From: DASWOJ01 sp964242415
GTDB lineage: Bacteria > Pseudomonadota > Alphaproteobacteria > Acetobacterales > Acetobacteraceae
Length of the DNA stretch: 64,000 nt
Assembly (NCBI GenBank): GCA_964242415.1
Contig: CAXTAT010000029.1
Span: forward strand, 10,606-74,605
Direction of reading: 5' to 3'
In this document: positions 35,140 to 43,332 of the stretch, one piece after another
How the letters are laid out: each line of letters starts with the position of its first letter
Position numbering within the stretch: the first letter of the stretch is position 1
Translations under genes and position numbers: made by a program
The notes under the pieces: model-generated
What the model was told of the DNA's origin: nothing
The model's database searches: none
What the model saw: only the letters and a program-made list of their open reading frames with translations

Positions 35140-36534
35140 TTGGACGGCTCCCTGATCGCACGGACCGCGCCGGTCCCTGCGCAAACGCGCTGGCGCCATG
35201 CCGCCGAGACGCTGCGCCTGGCCACGCCCCTGGCCGTGGCGCAACTGGCCGGCGTCGCGATGGGCGCAACCGATACCGCCCTGCTGGGTGCATTGAGCGG
35301 GGACGCGCTGGCGGCCGGCGGGCTGGGCGCCATGCTGTTCATCACCGTCACGATCCTGCTGCAGGGGATGCTGACATCGGTCAGCGTTCTGGTGGCGCAG
35401 GCGCGCGGCGCGGGAGACGACGCCGGGGTGCCGGCGCCATACTGGGTGGGGCTGGGAATGGCGCTGCTGCTGTCGGCGCCAGCCTGGGCAGTATTCACGG
35501 AGGCCGGGCCGCTGCTGCGGCTGGCTGGGCAGCCGGCGGCGCTGGCGGCGGATACGGCGCGCTACATGGACGTGCTGCGCTGGGCCACGCCGGGCGCCAT
35601 GGTGGGAATCGGCCTAATGCGCGCCTTCCTGCCCGCCATCGGCCAGGGCGCGGCCATCCTGTGCGTGTCGCTGGCGGCGGTGCCGGTGAACCTGGTGCTG
35701 TGCTTCGGCCTGATCCACGGGCGGTGGAGCCTGCCGGCGCTGGGTCTTCCGGGGGCGGCCCTGGCGACGGTGCTGGTGGAGACGGCGATGGCGCTGCTGC
35801 TGCTGGCCTGGCTGCACGGGCGGGCGCCGCTGCGGCGGTTTGTCCGGTGGCGGCAGCCGGGCGTGGCGCTGCTCGGGCGTATGCTGGCGCTGGGATTGCC
35901 CGTCACCGGGACCTTTACGGTGGAGACCGGGCTGTTCCTCGCCATCGGGCTGCTGGTCGGGCGGCTTGGCCCGGCGGCGCTGGCGGCGCATCAGATCGCG
36001 CTCACCATCGTGTCGGTGTCGTTCATGGTGCCGCTTGCCATCGCGCAGGCGGCCAACGTGCGGGTCGGCCACCGGATCGGCGCCGGGGATGCCCCGGGGG
36101 CACGGCGAGCCGGGCTGGTGGCCATCGCCCTGGCCGGCGGGACGGAGGCGCTGGCGGCCATGGCGCTCGTGCTGGCGCCGGGCACGCTAGTAGCGGCGTT
36201 CATCGACCCGGCGCTGCCCGCCAACGCCGAGGCTTACGGCTCCGCCATCGGCCTGCTGGGGATCGCCGCGGTGTTCCAGACGGCGGACGGCGTGCAGTCC
36301 GCGGCCGGCGGCGCACTGCGCGGCATGGGGGATACGCGGGTGCCGTTCCTCCTGGCGGCGGCGGGCTACTGGGGGCTTGGCTTCCCGGCGGCGTGGTGGC
36401 TGACGGCGCGGTCCGGCTGGGGGGCAGCAGGGGCCTGGTGGGGCCTGGCGGCAAGCCTGCTGCTGGTGGCGGTCCTGTTGACGACACGGTTCCTGCACCG
36501 CAGCCAGCGTGCTAGGATGAACACTGCAGGTTAA
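35140..36534 (+). CDS. MATE-family efflux transporter
   Basis: A 464-residue, twelve-helix antiporter of the MATE/NorM group, exporting cationic compounds or metabolites with Na+ or H+. TLRLATPLAVAQLAGVAMGATDTALLG and, after the midpoint, a second copy of the helix bundle starting MLALGLPVTGTFTVETG show the internal duplication. The start is TTG at 35140 with AAAGG at 7 bp; no ATG or GTG lies upstream in frame at a suitable place. Confidence 0.88.
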   Translation: MDGSLIARTAPVPAQTRWRHAAETLRLATPLAVAQLAGVAMGATDTALLGALSGDALAAGGLGAMLFITVTILLQGMLTSVSVLVAQARGAGDDAGVPAPYWVGLGMALLLSAPAWAVFTEAGPLLRLAGQPAALAADTARYMDVLRWATPGAMVGIGLMRAFLPAIGQGAAILCVSLAAVPVNLVLCFGLIHGRWSLPALGLPGAALATVLVETAMALLLLAWLHGRAPLRRFVRWRQPGVALLGRMLALGLPVTGTFTVETGLFLAIGLLVGRLGPAALAAHQIALTIVSVSFMVPLAIAQAANVRVGHRIGAGDAPGARRAGLVAIALAGGTEALAAMALVLAPGTLVAAFIDPALPANAEAYGSAIGLLGIAAVFQTADGVQSAAGGALRGMGDTRVPFLLAAAGYWGLGFPAAWWLTARSGWGAAGAWWGLAASLLLVAVLLTTRFLHRSQRARMNTAG

Positions 36535-36632
36535 CTGTCACGTCATGATGATTTAGGTTTTGCTAACAAGTCTTCTTTCGTGGCACTGAGGGGTGGCTTG
36601 TCCCGCAATCGCGCGGTGGGACCAAAATTGGG

Positions 36633-37211
36633 ATGACGTTCATGATCCGCAGCCATCCCGCCCCCACGCCCGGTGCTGCAAGATGTTCTGGCGGTCTTCG
36701 GTTTGGCGTCGTGTGCATGCTGCTGCTGTCTGGCCCGGTGCTGGGGCAATCGGCGCTGGGACAATCTGCTTCCCCGGCCCTTCCCGACCTTTCCCTTCTT
36801 GGCGTCGCGGCGGTCCAGGATACCGAGGGTGCAACGCCAGTCCGCCTGGTCGTCGTGCATTGGAAGATCAAGCAGGGGCAGGAGAAGGAGTTCCTGGATT
36901 ACTGGGCGCAACGCTCCCCCGTGGCGGACCGGTCGGGCCTGGTGGGCGAGTTCCTCAGCTCGGTCGAGGACCGGGGCCGCTTTCCCTGGATCAACATGCA
37001 AGCGGTCAGCGCCAACTACACCTCGTTCTTCAACATCGGCATTTGGAAGAACTCCGCCGCGTTCGAGGACCAGATCGGCAAGTATATCGACACCAGCCGT
37101 CCGCCGCTGCCGTTCGAGGCGGAGCGGCGGGAGCGGGTGTTCCTGCAGCCGGAGCGGTGGCGCATCGGCGGCAGCGCGCTATCCCTGTCCGACCAGCCCG
37201 GCGTGAAGTAG
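36633..37211 (+). CDS. Exported ABM-like (antibiotic-monooxygenase-fold) protein
   Basis: A 192-residue protein. A signal peptide is likely (GLRFGVVCMLLLSGPVLGQS, cleavage after about residue 38). The mature part has one ferredoxin-like domain: VRLVVVHWKIKQGQEKEFLDYW, then FFNIGIWKNSAAFEDQIGKY, as in ABM-superfamily proteins. No catalytic residues can be assigned. A shorter start is possible, since the first 20 residues are unusual for a signal. Upstream 36535-36632 is AT-richer and may hold its promoter. Confidence 0.6.
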   Translation: MTFMIRSHPAPTPGAARCSGGLRFGVVCMLLLSGPVLGQSALGQSASPALPDLSLLGVAAVQDTEGATPVRLVVVHWKIKQGQEKEFLDYWAQRSPVADRSGLVGEFLSSVEDRGRFPWINMQAVSANYTSFFNIGIWKNSAAFEDQIGKYIDTSRPPLPFEAERRERVFLQPERWRIGGSALSLSDQPGVK

Positions 37212-37411
37212 CCGCCGCAGCAGCCTCCCGCCGCTGGCCGGTCGGCGTTGGGAGTGCAACGGTCCCCGGGCAGGCCGCGGGCGGATCGCTGGCAAACGGG
37301 AGGGCGATCCGGAGTTGGCTGGCTGCCACCGCTTGAGGATGCAGGGACGCTGAACCCGCTAGCGGTCGGTGCCCTCAACGCCACCGGCGGACGGCTCGAA
37401 CCCATGCAGCT

Positions 37412-38074
37412 TCATCCCAGCATCCCCGGCGATGCCTCTCCGGCCCGCACCGCCGCCGCGAGGCGGTTGGCTGGCGGGGCCAGGGGGCACAGGTAGCGGG
37501 CCGAATAGGCGCAGGACGGGTTGTAGGCGAAGTTGAAGTCCAGCACCGCCCGGCCATCCCGCGCAATGCCCAGGTCGGCGGACTTGATCGTGTCCAGCAG
37601 GTAGCGGCCCGCGCCGTAGGTCTCCCGCCCGCTGGTTGCGTCGGCGAACGGCAGGAACACGCCGCCGCCATAGCCCAGCAGCCAATACGCGGTCAGCTCC
37701 CCGCCCAGAACCGGCGCCAGGTCGGTCGTGCGGGCGATGGGGCGCATACGCACCTCGCCATCCGCACCGGCTGGGAACGCCTCCTCCGGACCGTCCAGCG
37801 GGGCCATGACGGTCAGGATGCGCAATGCCGGGTTGTAGGGAAAGTACGGCAGGCCGGTGAAGACGGCGCCGGGCTCGATGGGGGACTGCGGATGGCTGCG
37901 GAACAGCCCATTCCGGACCGTGCGCCAGTGCTGCCAGGCGGCCTGCGGGTCCGGCCCGGCGCGCACGGCGGCATAAAGGTCGGCCACCTGACGCCGCCAG
38001 TCCCATAGCGCCAGGTCCCACGACGCCAAATTCGGCAATGTCAGACCCGCCGGCGCCAGGTTCGGCGGCGTCAC
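37412..38074 (-). CDS. DUF1684 family protein
   Basis: A 220-residue soluble protein. The family C-terminal signature is present: YGAGRYLLDTIKSADLG, VLDFNFAYNPSCAYSARYLCPLAPPANRLAAAVRAGE. Earlier, FTGLPYFPYNPALRI also fits. It lies 2 bp downstream of the tyrA stop on the same strand, so it is probably cotranscribed with the aromatic amino acid genes. Function unknown. Confidence 0.8.
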   Translation of the reverse strand: MTPPNLAPAGLTLPNLASWDLALWDWRRQVADLYAAVRAGPDPQAAWQHWRTVRNGLFRSHPQSPIEPGAVFTGLPYFPYNPALRILTVMAPLDGPEEAFPAGADGEVRMRPIARTTDLAPVLGGELTAYWLLGYGGGVFLPFADATSGRETYGAGRYLLDTIKSADLGIARDGRAVLDFNFAYNPSCAYSARYLCPLAPPANRLAAAVRAGEASPGMLG

Positions 38075-38076
38075 GC

Positions 38077-39069
38077 TCAGGCCTGCTTCAGGTCAATCAG
38101 GCCCTGGCGGATCTTGCGGCCGCGGCCGATGCGGTCCTCGATGTAGGCGGCGTCGCCCCAGCGCACGGCGCGGGCCATCGCCTGGGCGTCCTCGGTGAAG
38201 CGGGCCAGCATCTCCAGCAGGGCCTCGCGGTTGTTCAGGAAGATGTCGCGCCACATCACGGGATCGCTGGCGGCGATACGGGTGAAGTCGCGGAAGCCGG
38301 AGGCGGCGAACTTCAGCACCTCGGCCCGGCTGGCGTCGGCGCCGCCCCCCGCTGCCGCACCGTCCTTAGCCCCGCCTTCTCGCGCCAGATCATCCGCGGT
38401 GCCGCAGATGGTGAAGGCGATCAGGTGCGGCAGGTGGCTCACGATGGCCAGCACGCGGTCGTGGTGCTCGGGGTCCATGACCTCCACCATGCTGCCCATG
38501 CGGCGCCACAGCTCGGCCACCTGCTCGACGGCCTCCGGGTCGGCGCCGGCCGGGGGGGAGATCAGGCACCAGCGCCCGGTGAACAGGGTGCTGAAGCCGG
38601 CGTCGGGTCCGGAGTACTCGGTGCCGGCCAAGGGATGCGCGGGAACGAAGCGCACGCCCGGCGGCAGCAGCGGCGCCAGGTCACGGATGACGGAGACCTT
38701 GGTGCTGCCGACATCGGTCACGATGGAGCCGGGCTGCAGGTGCGGCGCGATGGCGGCGCCGATGGCGGCATAGGCGCCGACGGGGGCGCACAGCATCACA
38801 CAGTCGGCACCCTGGACGGCGCGGGCCGGGTCAGGCTCGATCCGGTCGGCGAAGCCCAGCGCGGCGGCGCGGGCCAGCACGGTGGGGCTGCTGTCGGTGA
38901 CGACGACCTCCGCCGCCAAGTCTCCCCCGGGACGCCCGCGATCATGCGCGATGCGGGCGACGGAGCTGCCGATCAGCCCGGCGCCGATCAGCACCAGGCG
39001 CTGGAACACCGGGCCTTGCAGCACGGCCCGCAAGTCCGAAGCGCCGGCGCCGGGCGCGAAGTCAGGCAT
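38077..39069 (-). CDS. tyrC: Prephenate/arogenate dehydrogenase (cyclohexadienyl dehydrogenase)
   Basis: A 330-residue NAD(P) enzyme of tyrosine synthesis. The Rossmann motif is VLIGAGLIGSSVAR. VTDVGSTKVSVIRD and FVPAHPLAGTEYSGPDAGFSTLF are family signatures, with the catalytic histidine in the latter. SHLPHLIAFTI follows. I chose ATG at 39069, which overlaps the hisC end by 8 bp; longer N-terminal versions run through the hisC 3' repeat and look artificial. Gene order chorismate mutase-hisC-tyrC is an aromatic amino acid operon. Confidence 0.9.
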   Translation of the reverse strand: MPDFAPGAGASDLRAVLQGPVFQRLVLIGAGLIGSSVARIAHDRGRPGGDLAAEVVVTDSSPTVLARAAALGFADRIEPDPARAVQGADCVMLCAPVGAYAAIGAAIAPHLQPGSIVTDVGSTKVSVIRDLAPLLPPGVRFVPAHPLAGTEYSGPDAGFSTLFTGRWCLISPPAGADPEAVEQVAELWRRMGSMVEVMDPEHHDRVLAIVSHLPHLIAFTICGTADDLAREGGAKDGAAAGGGADASRAEVLKFAASGFRDFTRIAASDPVMWRDIFLNNREALLEMLARFTEDAQAMARAVRWGDAAYIEDRIGRGRKIRQGLIDLKQA

Positions 39070-40222
39070 GGAGGGGTTGCGCCGTCCCAGCTTGGGCAAT
39101 CCCAACTTGGGCAACCCCAGCCTGGGCCTCCCTGGCCTGCGCCTCCATATGCCGTGCCAGGATGTCGGCAGCCAGCGCACACTCCTCCGCCGTGCCGACC
39201 GTGATCCGCAGGCAATGCGGCAGGCCATAGCCGCCCATGGCGCGCACGATCACGCCGCGGGCGCGCAATGCGCCATTGGCGGCGTCGGCGGCGGCCGGCT
39301 GGCCGAGATCCGCCAGGACGAAGTTGCCCTCGCTCGGCCAGACCCGGATGCCGGCACCATCGAGCGCCCGCGTCAGCCAGGCGCGGTACTCCGTGTTATG
39401 CTGCCGCCCGGCCGCTTCCCACCCTGGCTCGGCCAGGGCGGCGATCCCGGCAGCCTGGGCCGGCAGGCTGACGTTGAACGGGCCGCGCACCCGGTTCAGC
39501 ACATCGGCGATCGCAGCCGGCGCATAGCACCAGCCCAGGCGCATCCCGCCCAGGCCCCAGATCTTGCTGAACGTGCGGGTCATCACCGTGTTGTCCCCGG
39601 CGTCCACCAGCTCCACGCCGGGATCATAGTCCGGCCGGTCCACATACTCGGCATAGGCGGCGTCCAGCACCAGCAACACGTCCGCCGGCAGGCCGGCGCG
39701 CAGGCGGCGCACCTCGCCCTGCGGCACCATGCTTCCGGTGGGGTTGTTGGGGTTGGCCAGGAACACCAGCCGTGTTGCCGGCGACACCGCGGCCAGCATG
39801 GCATCCACGTCGGCCGTCAGGTTGCGCTCCGGCGCCTTCACGGTGGACAGCCCCGCATACTGCCCGGCGATCTCATAGATGCTGAACCCGTGCCGGCTCA
39901 TGATCAGCTCGCCGCCAGGACGGGCGTAGGCCAGGCACAGGGCATAGATCAGCTCGTCCGATCCGGCGCCGCAGACGATGCGCGCCGGGTCCAGGCCAAA
40001 ATAGCGACCGATGGCGCGGCGCAGCTCCGTGGCGCCGCCGTCGGGGTAGCGGTGCAGTTGCGCGGCCTGCTCGGCATAAGCAGCCTGGGCGCTGGGCGGG
40101 ACGCCGAACGCGCCCTCGTTGCTGCTCAGCTTCACCACGCGGTTCTGCCCGGGCGCCTTGCTCTCGCCGCCGACATACGGGCTGATGCCCAGGATTTCCG
40201 GGCGCGGCAGGGGTCCGGTCAC
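39062..40222 (-). CDS. hisC: Histidinol-phosphate / aromatic aminotransferase
   Basis: A 386-residue PLP-dependent class I/II aminotransferase. GTG at 40222 overlaps the chorismate mutase stop as GTGA. Seen: ILGISPYVGGESKAPG at the N-terminus, VFLANPNNPTGSMVP, VLDAAYAEYVDRP and the PLP lysine in VMTRTFSKIWGLGGMRLGW. Placed between chorismate mutase and tyrC it probably works on aromatic keto acids as well as histidinol phosphate. The C-terminus ends in four AQAG-type pentapeptide repeats, absent from the core fold and encoded by a 15-bp tandem repeat. Confidence 0.9.
   Translation of the reverse strand: MTGPLPRPEILGISPYVGGESKAPGQNRVVKLSSNEGAFGVPPSAQAAYAEQAAQLHRYPDGGATELRRAIGRYFGLDPARIVCGAGSDELIYALCLAYARPGGELIMSRHGFSIYEIAGQYAGLSTVKAPERNLTADVDAMLAAVSPATRLVFLANPNNPTGSMVPQGEVRRLRAGLPADVLLVLDAAYAEYVDRPDYDPGVELVDAGDNTVMTRTFSKIWGLGGMRLGWCYAPAAIADVLNRVRGPFNVSLPAQAAGIAALAEPGWEAAGRQHNTEYRAWLTRALDGAGIRVWPSEGNFVLADLGQPAAADAANGALRARGVIVRAMGGYGLPHCLRITVGTAEECALAADILARHMEAQAREAQAGVAQVGIAQAGTAQPLHA
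39085..39144 (-). repeat. Four 15-bp tandem units at the 3' end of hisC
   Basis: Units of the form TCCCAGCTTGGGCAA (plus strand) at 39085-39099, 39100-39114, 39115-39129 and, more diverged, 39130-39144. They encode AQxGx pentapeptides at the C-terminus of HisC. Each unit is also a partial palindrome (CCCA/TGGG). Confidence 0.85.
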
Positions 40223-41112
40223 GCGGCAGGCTCCTGAATGGGGGTGGCGTAGGCACCCAGCACGACGGGCCGGCGCAGCACGGGCTGCAGGGCGTCCAGG
40301 CGCGGGTCGGCGTCGGTGACAAAGCCCTCGACGTCGGCCAGCACCCGCGCGGCGGCGGCGCCCGGGTCGTGGCGCAGGATCACCGGTCCCGCCTGCAGTC
40401 CAGCCGCCTTGAGCGCCGTGCCCAGCCCCTCCCGGCTGACCTCCAGCGGCAGCTCCAGTCCCAGCAGCGAGCGGTCGGCCCCGCTCGGATCGGGCGGCGC
40501 GGCGGCGACCACCAGGGCGTGGACCATCGGCGCCCCTTGCGGCCGCGCCGCCCAGAACGGCAGCCGGGCGACGACATGGATGCGCGGGTCTCCGGTGTGC
40601 AGCAGCGCGGTCCACCAGGCGTCGGCCGGCGCCTCACCCTCGGCGGGCACCGGCAGCACGGCCGCGGTGGCGAGGCCGGCGCTGACTTCGCGGATCGCCT
40701 GGGCCGGGGAGCGGTGGACGCGCATCGGCGTCAGCGCGCCGAACTGCTCGCGCGCGGCGGCGAGCAGGGCCGGGCCGCCCTCGGCCTCGCAGACCGTGAT
40801 CAGCACCGGGCGCTGCTGCGCGGTGAAGGCGTTGATCAGCTCCCGCCATACGCGGACGACGCCGAGCCGGGGGAACGGTCCCTGGTGGCGGGCCAGCAGG
40901 CGGCGGAGGATCGCAGCCTCCCGTCCCGGCCGCAGCGGCACCCGGCCCTTCACGCCCAGCGCGCCGATCTGCGCCACCACGCCGGCCCGGCGCATCAGGG
41001 TGTCGTGCAACTGGTCGTCCAACGTGTCCAACTCGGCCCGCAGCGCCGCCAAGGCGTCCAGCGGGGCGGGCTGGGGCCATGGAGGGTCGAGCAGGGGGGC
41101 GGAACTGGACAT
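40219..41112 (-). CDS. Chorismate mutase with prephenate-dehydratase-like C-terminal domain
   Basis: A 297-residue protein. Residues 18-105 form an AroQ-type mutase domain: LRAELDTLDDQLHDTLMRRAGVV, RPGREAAILRRLL and RVWRELINAFTAQQ. The following 180 residues look like an eroded prephenate dehydratase/periplasmic-binding fold (TPMRVHRSPAQAIREVSAGLATAAVLPVP) without the dehydratase TRF motif or a clear ACT domain. It should convert chorismate to prephenate for the two downstream genes. ATG at 41112 chosen; a longer frame upstream looks non-coding. It is divergent from metX. Confidence 0.78.
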   Translation of the reverse strand: MSSSAPLLDPPWPQPAPLDALAALRAELDTLDDQLHDTLMRRAGVVAQIGALGVKGRVPLRPGREAAILRRLLARHQGPFPRLGVVRVWRELINAFTAQQRPVLITVCEAEGGPALLAAAREQFGALTPMRVHRSPAQAIREVSAGLATAAVLPVPAEGEAPADAWWTALLHTGDPRIHVVARLPFWAARPQGAPMVHALVVAAAPPDPSGADRSLLGLELPLEVSREGLGTALKAAGLQAGPVILRHDPGAAAARVLADVEGFVTDADPRLDALQPVLRRPVVLGAYATPIQEPAA

Positions 41113-41263
41113 CCTGAGGTCTCGTTGGAGTAGGCCGAGGTGCATAGCGGATGCAGCTTGGCGTGCAAAGCGGGCTGGTGCCCAAGGCAGGGCGTGCAAA
41201 CCACAACGTGCGCCGCGTGCCGGTTGCCGCACCGGCCCGGTCGGGCCTAATGAGGAACCTGCG

Positions 41264-42463
41264 ATGGACCAGTCCGCTCCCCCTCTTATCGAACAGCAGC
41301 AGTCCACCTCGTTCAATGGGCCATTCCCGTTGGATTGCGGGGTGTCGCTGGACGGGATCACCGTCGCCTATCGCACCTACGGCGCCCTGAACATGGAGGG
41401 TTCCAACGCCGTGCTGGTCTGCCATGCGTTGACCGGGGACCAGTATGTGGCGGGGTCGCACCCGACCACCGGCAAGCCCGGCTGGTGGAGCCAGGTGGTC
41501 GGGCCGGGCCGCCCGCTGGATACCGACCGCTTCTTCGTCGTATGCGCCAACGTGCTCGGCGGCTGCATGGGCAGCACCGGGCCGCGCAGCCCGCGCGACG
41601 GCAGCGGCGAGCGTTGGGGCACCGACTTCCCTGCCATCACCATCCGCGACATGGTCCGGGCGCAGCACCTGCTGGTCGAGAGCCTGGGCATCACCCGGCT
41701 ATTTGCCGTCGTCGGCGGCAGCATGGGCGGGATGCAGGCGCTGGAGTGGGCCGCGACCTACCCGGACCAGGTGTTCGCCTGCGTGCCCATCGCCACGGCG
41801 TCGTTCCACTCGGCGCAGAACATCGCGTTCCATGAGGTCGGGCGCCAGGCGATCTTCGCCGATCCGGATTGGGACGGGGGCGAGTACTGGCGGGCCGGCA
41901 AGGTCCCCGCCCGCGGCTTGGCCGTCGCCCGCATGGCGGCGCACATCACCTACCTGAGCGAGCAGGCGCTGACCCGCAAATTCGGCCGCCGGCTGCAGGC
42001 GCCGGACGCCAGGCACCTGCAGACGCAGGACGCCGGCGCCACCCTGTTCGGCGAGATGTTCGAGGTCGAAAGCTACCTGCGCCATCAGGGCAGCACCTTC
42101 GTGCACCGCTTCGATGCCAACAGCTACTTAACCATCACCCGCGCGATGGACTACTTCGACCTGGCGGCCGAGCATGACGGGGACCTGGCGGCGGCGTTCC
42201 GCGGCACGCGCACCCGGTTCTGCGCCGTGTCGTTCAGCAGCGATTGGCTGTTCCCCACCGCGCAGTCCCGCGCCATCGCGCGCGCGCTGAACCGCGCCGG
42301 GGCCAACGCCAGCTTCGTCGAGATCGCCAGCGACAAGGGTCACGACGCCTTCCTGCTGGACGAGCCGGATTTCCACCGCACGCTGTCCGGCTTCCTCGCC
42401 GGCTGCGCCGAGCACGCCGGCCTCCTTCCTTCTCCCTCTCCCTCCGGGAGAGGGCCGGGGTGA
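41264..42463 (+). CDS. metX: Homoserine O-acetyltransferase
   Basis: A 399-residue alpha/beta-fold acyltransferase, first committed step of methionine synthesis. LVCHALTGDQYVAG and WWSQVVGPGRPLDTDRFFVVCANVLGGC are MetX signatures; the nucleophile is in VVGGSMGGMQALEWA, the acid in FSSDWLFPTAQSR and the histidine in ASDKGHDAFLLDEPDF. GAGGAA precedes ATG 41264. The last residues, PSPSGRGPG, and the TGA come from a palindromic repeat. The 150-bp leader shared with the divergent chorismate mutase gene holds a small hairpin (GGCCCGGTCGGGCC), but I could not fit a SAM-II riboswitch to it. Confidence 0.95.
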   Translation: MDQSAPPLIEQQQSTSFNGPFPLDCGVSLDGITVAYRTYGALNMEGSNAVLVCHALTGDQYVAGSHPTTGKPGWWSQVVGPGRPLDTDRFFVVCANVLGGCMGSTGPRSPRDGSGERWGTDFPAITIRDMVRAQHLLVESLGITRLFAVVGGSMGGMQALEWAATYPDQVFACVPIATASFHSAQNIAFHEVGRQAIFADPDWDGGEYWRAGKVPARGLAVARMAAHITYLSEQALTRKFGRRLQAPDARHLQTQDAGATLFGEMFEVESYLRHQGSTFVHRFDANSYLTITRAMDYFDLAAEHDGDLAAAFRGTRTRFCAVSFSSDWLFPTAQSRAIARALNRAGANASFVEIASDKGHDAFLLDEPDFHRTLSGFLAGCAEHAGLLPSPSPSGRGPG

Positions 42464-42580
42464 GGGGTCTTCTAGCGCCGCCCTCCGCCGCGAACAGCCC
42501 CGGCCTAGCAGCGCAACAGGTCTCCCATCCCGCAACCAAGGCCCCCTCACCCCAACCCTCTCCCGGAGGGAGAGGGAGCA
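42430..42580. repeat. Palindromic repeat pair F between metX and metW
   Basis: Plus-oriented copy at 42430-42467, which contains the metX stop, and minus-oriented copy at 42541-42580, ending 10 bp before the metW ATG. In most alphaproteobacteria metX and metW overlap or abut, so this pair has probably separated them. Its last GGGAGAGGGAG may serve as the metW ribosome site. Confidence 0.85.
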
Positions 42581-42589
42581 GCCAGCGGC

Positions 42590-43225
42590 ATGAATAGGCC
42601 ACCGGTCCAGCAGGTCGCCAAGAACATGCGGCTCGACCTGCAGCTCATGTCGGAGATGATCGCCCCCGGCTCCCGCGTGCTCGACATCGGCAGCGGCGAC
42701 GGCACCCTGATCGAGCACCTGTTCCGCACCCGCGGCTGCGACGCACGCGGCATCGAGATCGACATGGCCGAAGTGACGCACGCCGTCGCGCACGGCCTGC
42801 CGGTGATGCATGGCGACGCCGACACCGACCTGCAGCACTACCCCGACGGGCTGTTCGACTACGTCGTGCTGTCGCGCACCCTGCAGGCGGTCGAGCGTCC
42901 GCAGGAGGTGCTGCGGCAGATGCTGCGGATCGGCACCCGCGCGCTGGTCAGCTTTCCGAACTTCGGCCACTGGCAGGTGCGCTGGCAATTGCTGCGCAGC
43001 GGCCGGATGCCGATGACCGCCACCTGGGACCGGCCCTGGTACGAAACCCCCAACATCCACCCCTGCACCATACGCGACTTCTTCGCCCTATGCGCGCAGG
43101 AGGGCTACCGGGTGGAGCGCTGGCTTGCGGTGGACGACGATGGGCGGCGGGCGCCGTGGCGGCGCTTCCCTGGGCTGGCCAACGTGTTTGGGGAGCAGGC
43201 GCTGTTCCTGCTGCGGCGGGCGTAG
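42590..43225 (+). CDS. metW: Methionine biosynthesis protein MetW
   Basis: A 211-residue class I methyltransferase-fold protein paired with metX. The SAM-binding-like motif is VLDIGSGDGTLIEHL. ARGIEIDMAEV, DGLFDYVVLSRTLQAVERP and SFPNFGHWQVRWQLLRSGRMP are MetW signatures, as is the ending FGEQALFLLRRA. MetW is needed for acetyltransferase activity of MetX in several proteobacteria. Confidence 0.94.
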   Translation: MNRPPVQQVAKNMRLDLQLMSEMIAPGSRVLDIGSGDGTLIEHLFRTRGCDARGIEIDMAEVTHAVAHGLPVMHGDADTDLQHYPDGLFDYVVLSRTLQAVERPQEVLRQMLRIGTRALVSFPNFGHWQVRWQLLRSGRMPMTATWDRPWYETPNIHPCTIRDFFALCAQEGYRVERWLAVDDDGRRAPWRRFPGLANVFGEQALFLLRRA

Positions 43226-43332
43226 TACGGCAACGCACGGGCGCTTGATTGCTTCGGGGTGGAAACCTGCCGCAATGCCGCCCTTATCAACGCTACTCAA
43301 CCCGGCGCCTGCCCTTTCCCACGGAACCACTC

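Noticed and set aside
38077..39228. Longer TyrC beginning at 39228
   Set aside because: The extra N-terminus is the out-of-frame reading of the hisC 3' tandem repeat. The Rossmann domain starts properly from ATG 39069.
41113..41263. SAM-II riboswitch upstream of metX
   Set aside because: Expected in many alphaproteobacteria, but I could not fit the conserved pseudoknot. Only a short GGCCCG/CGGGCC hairpin is visible.
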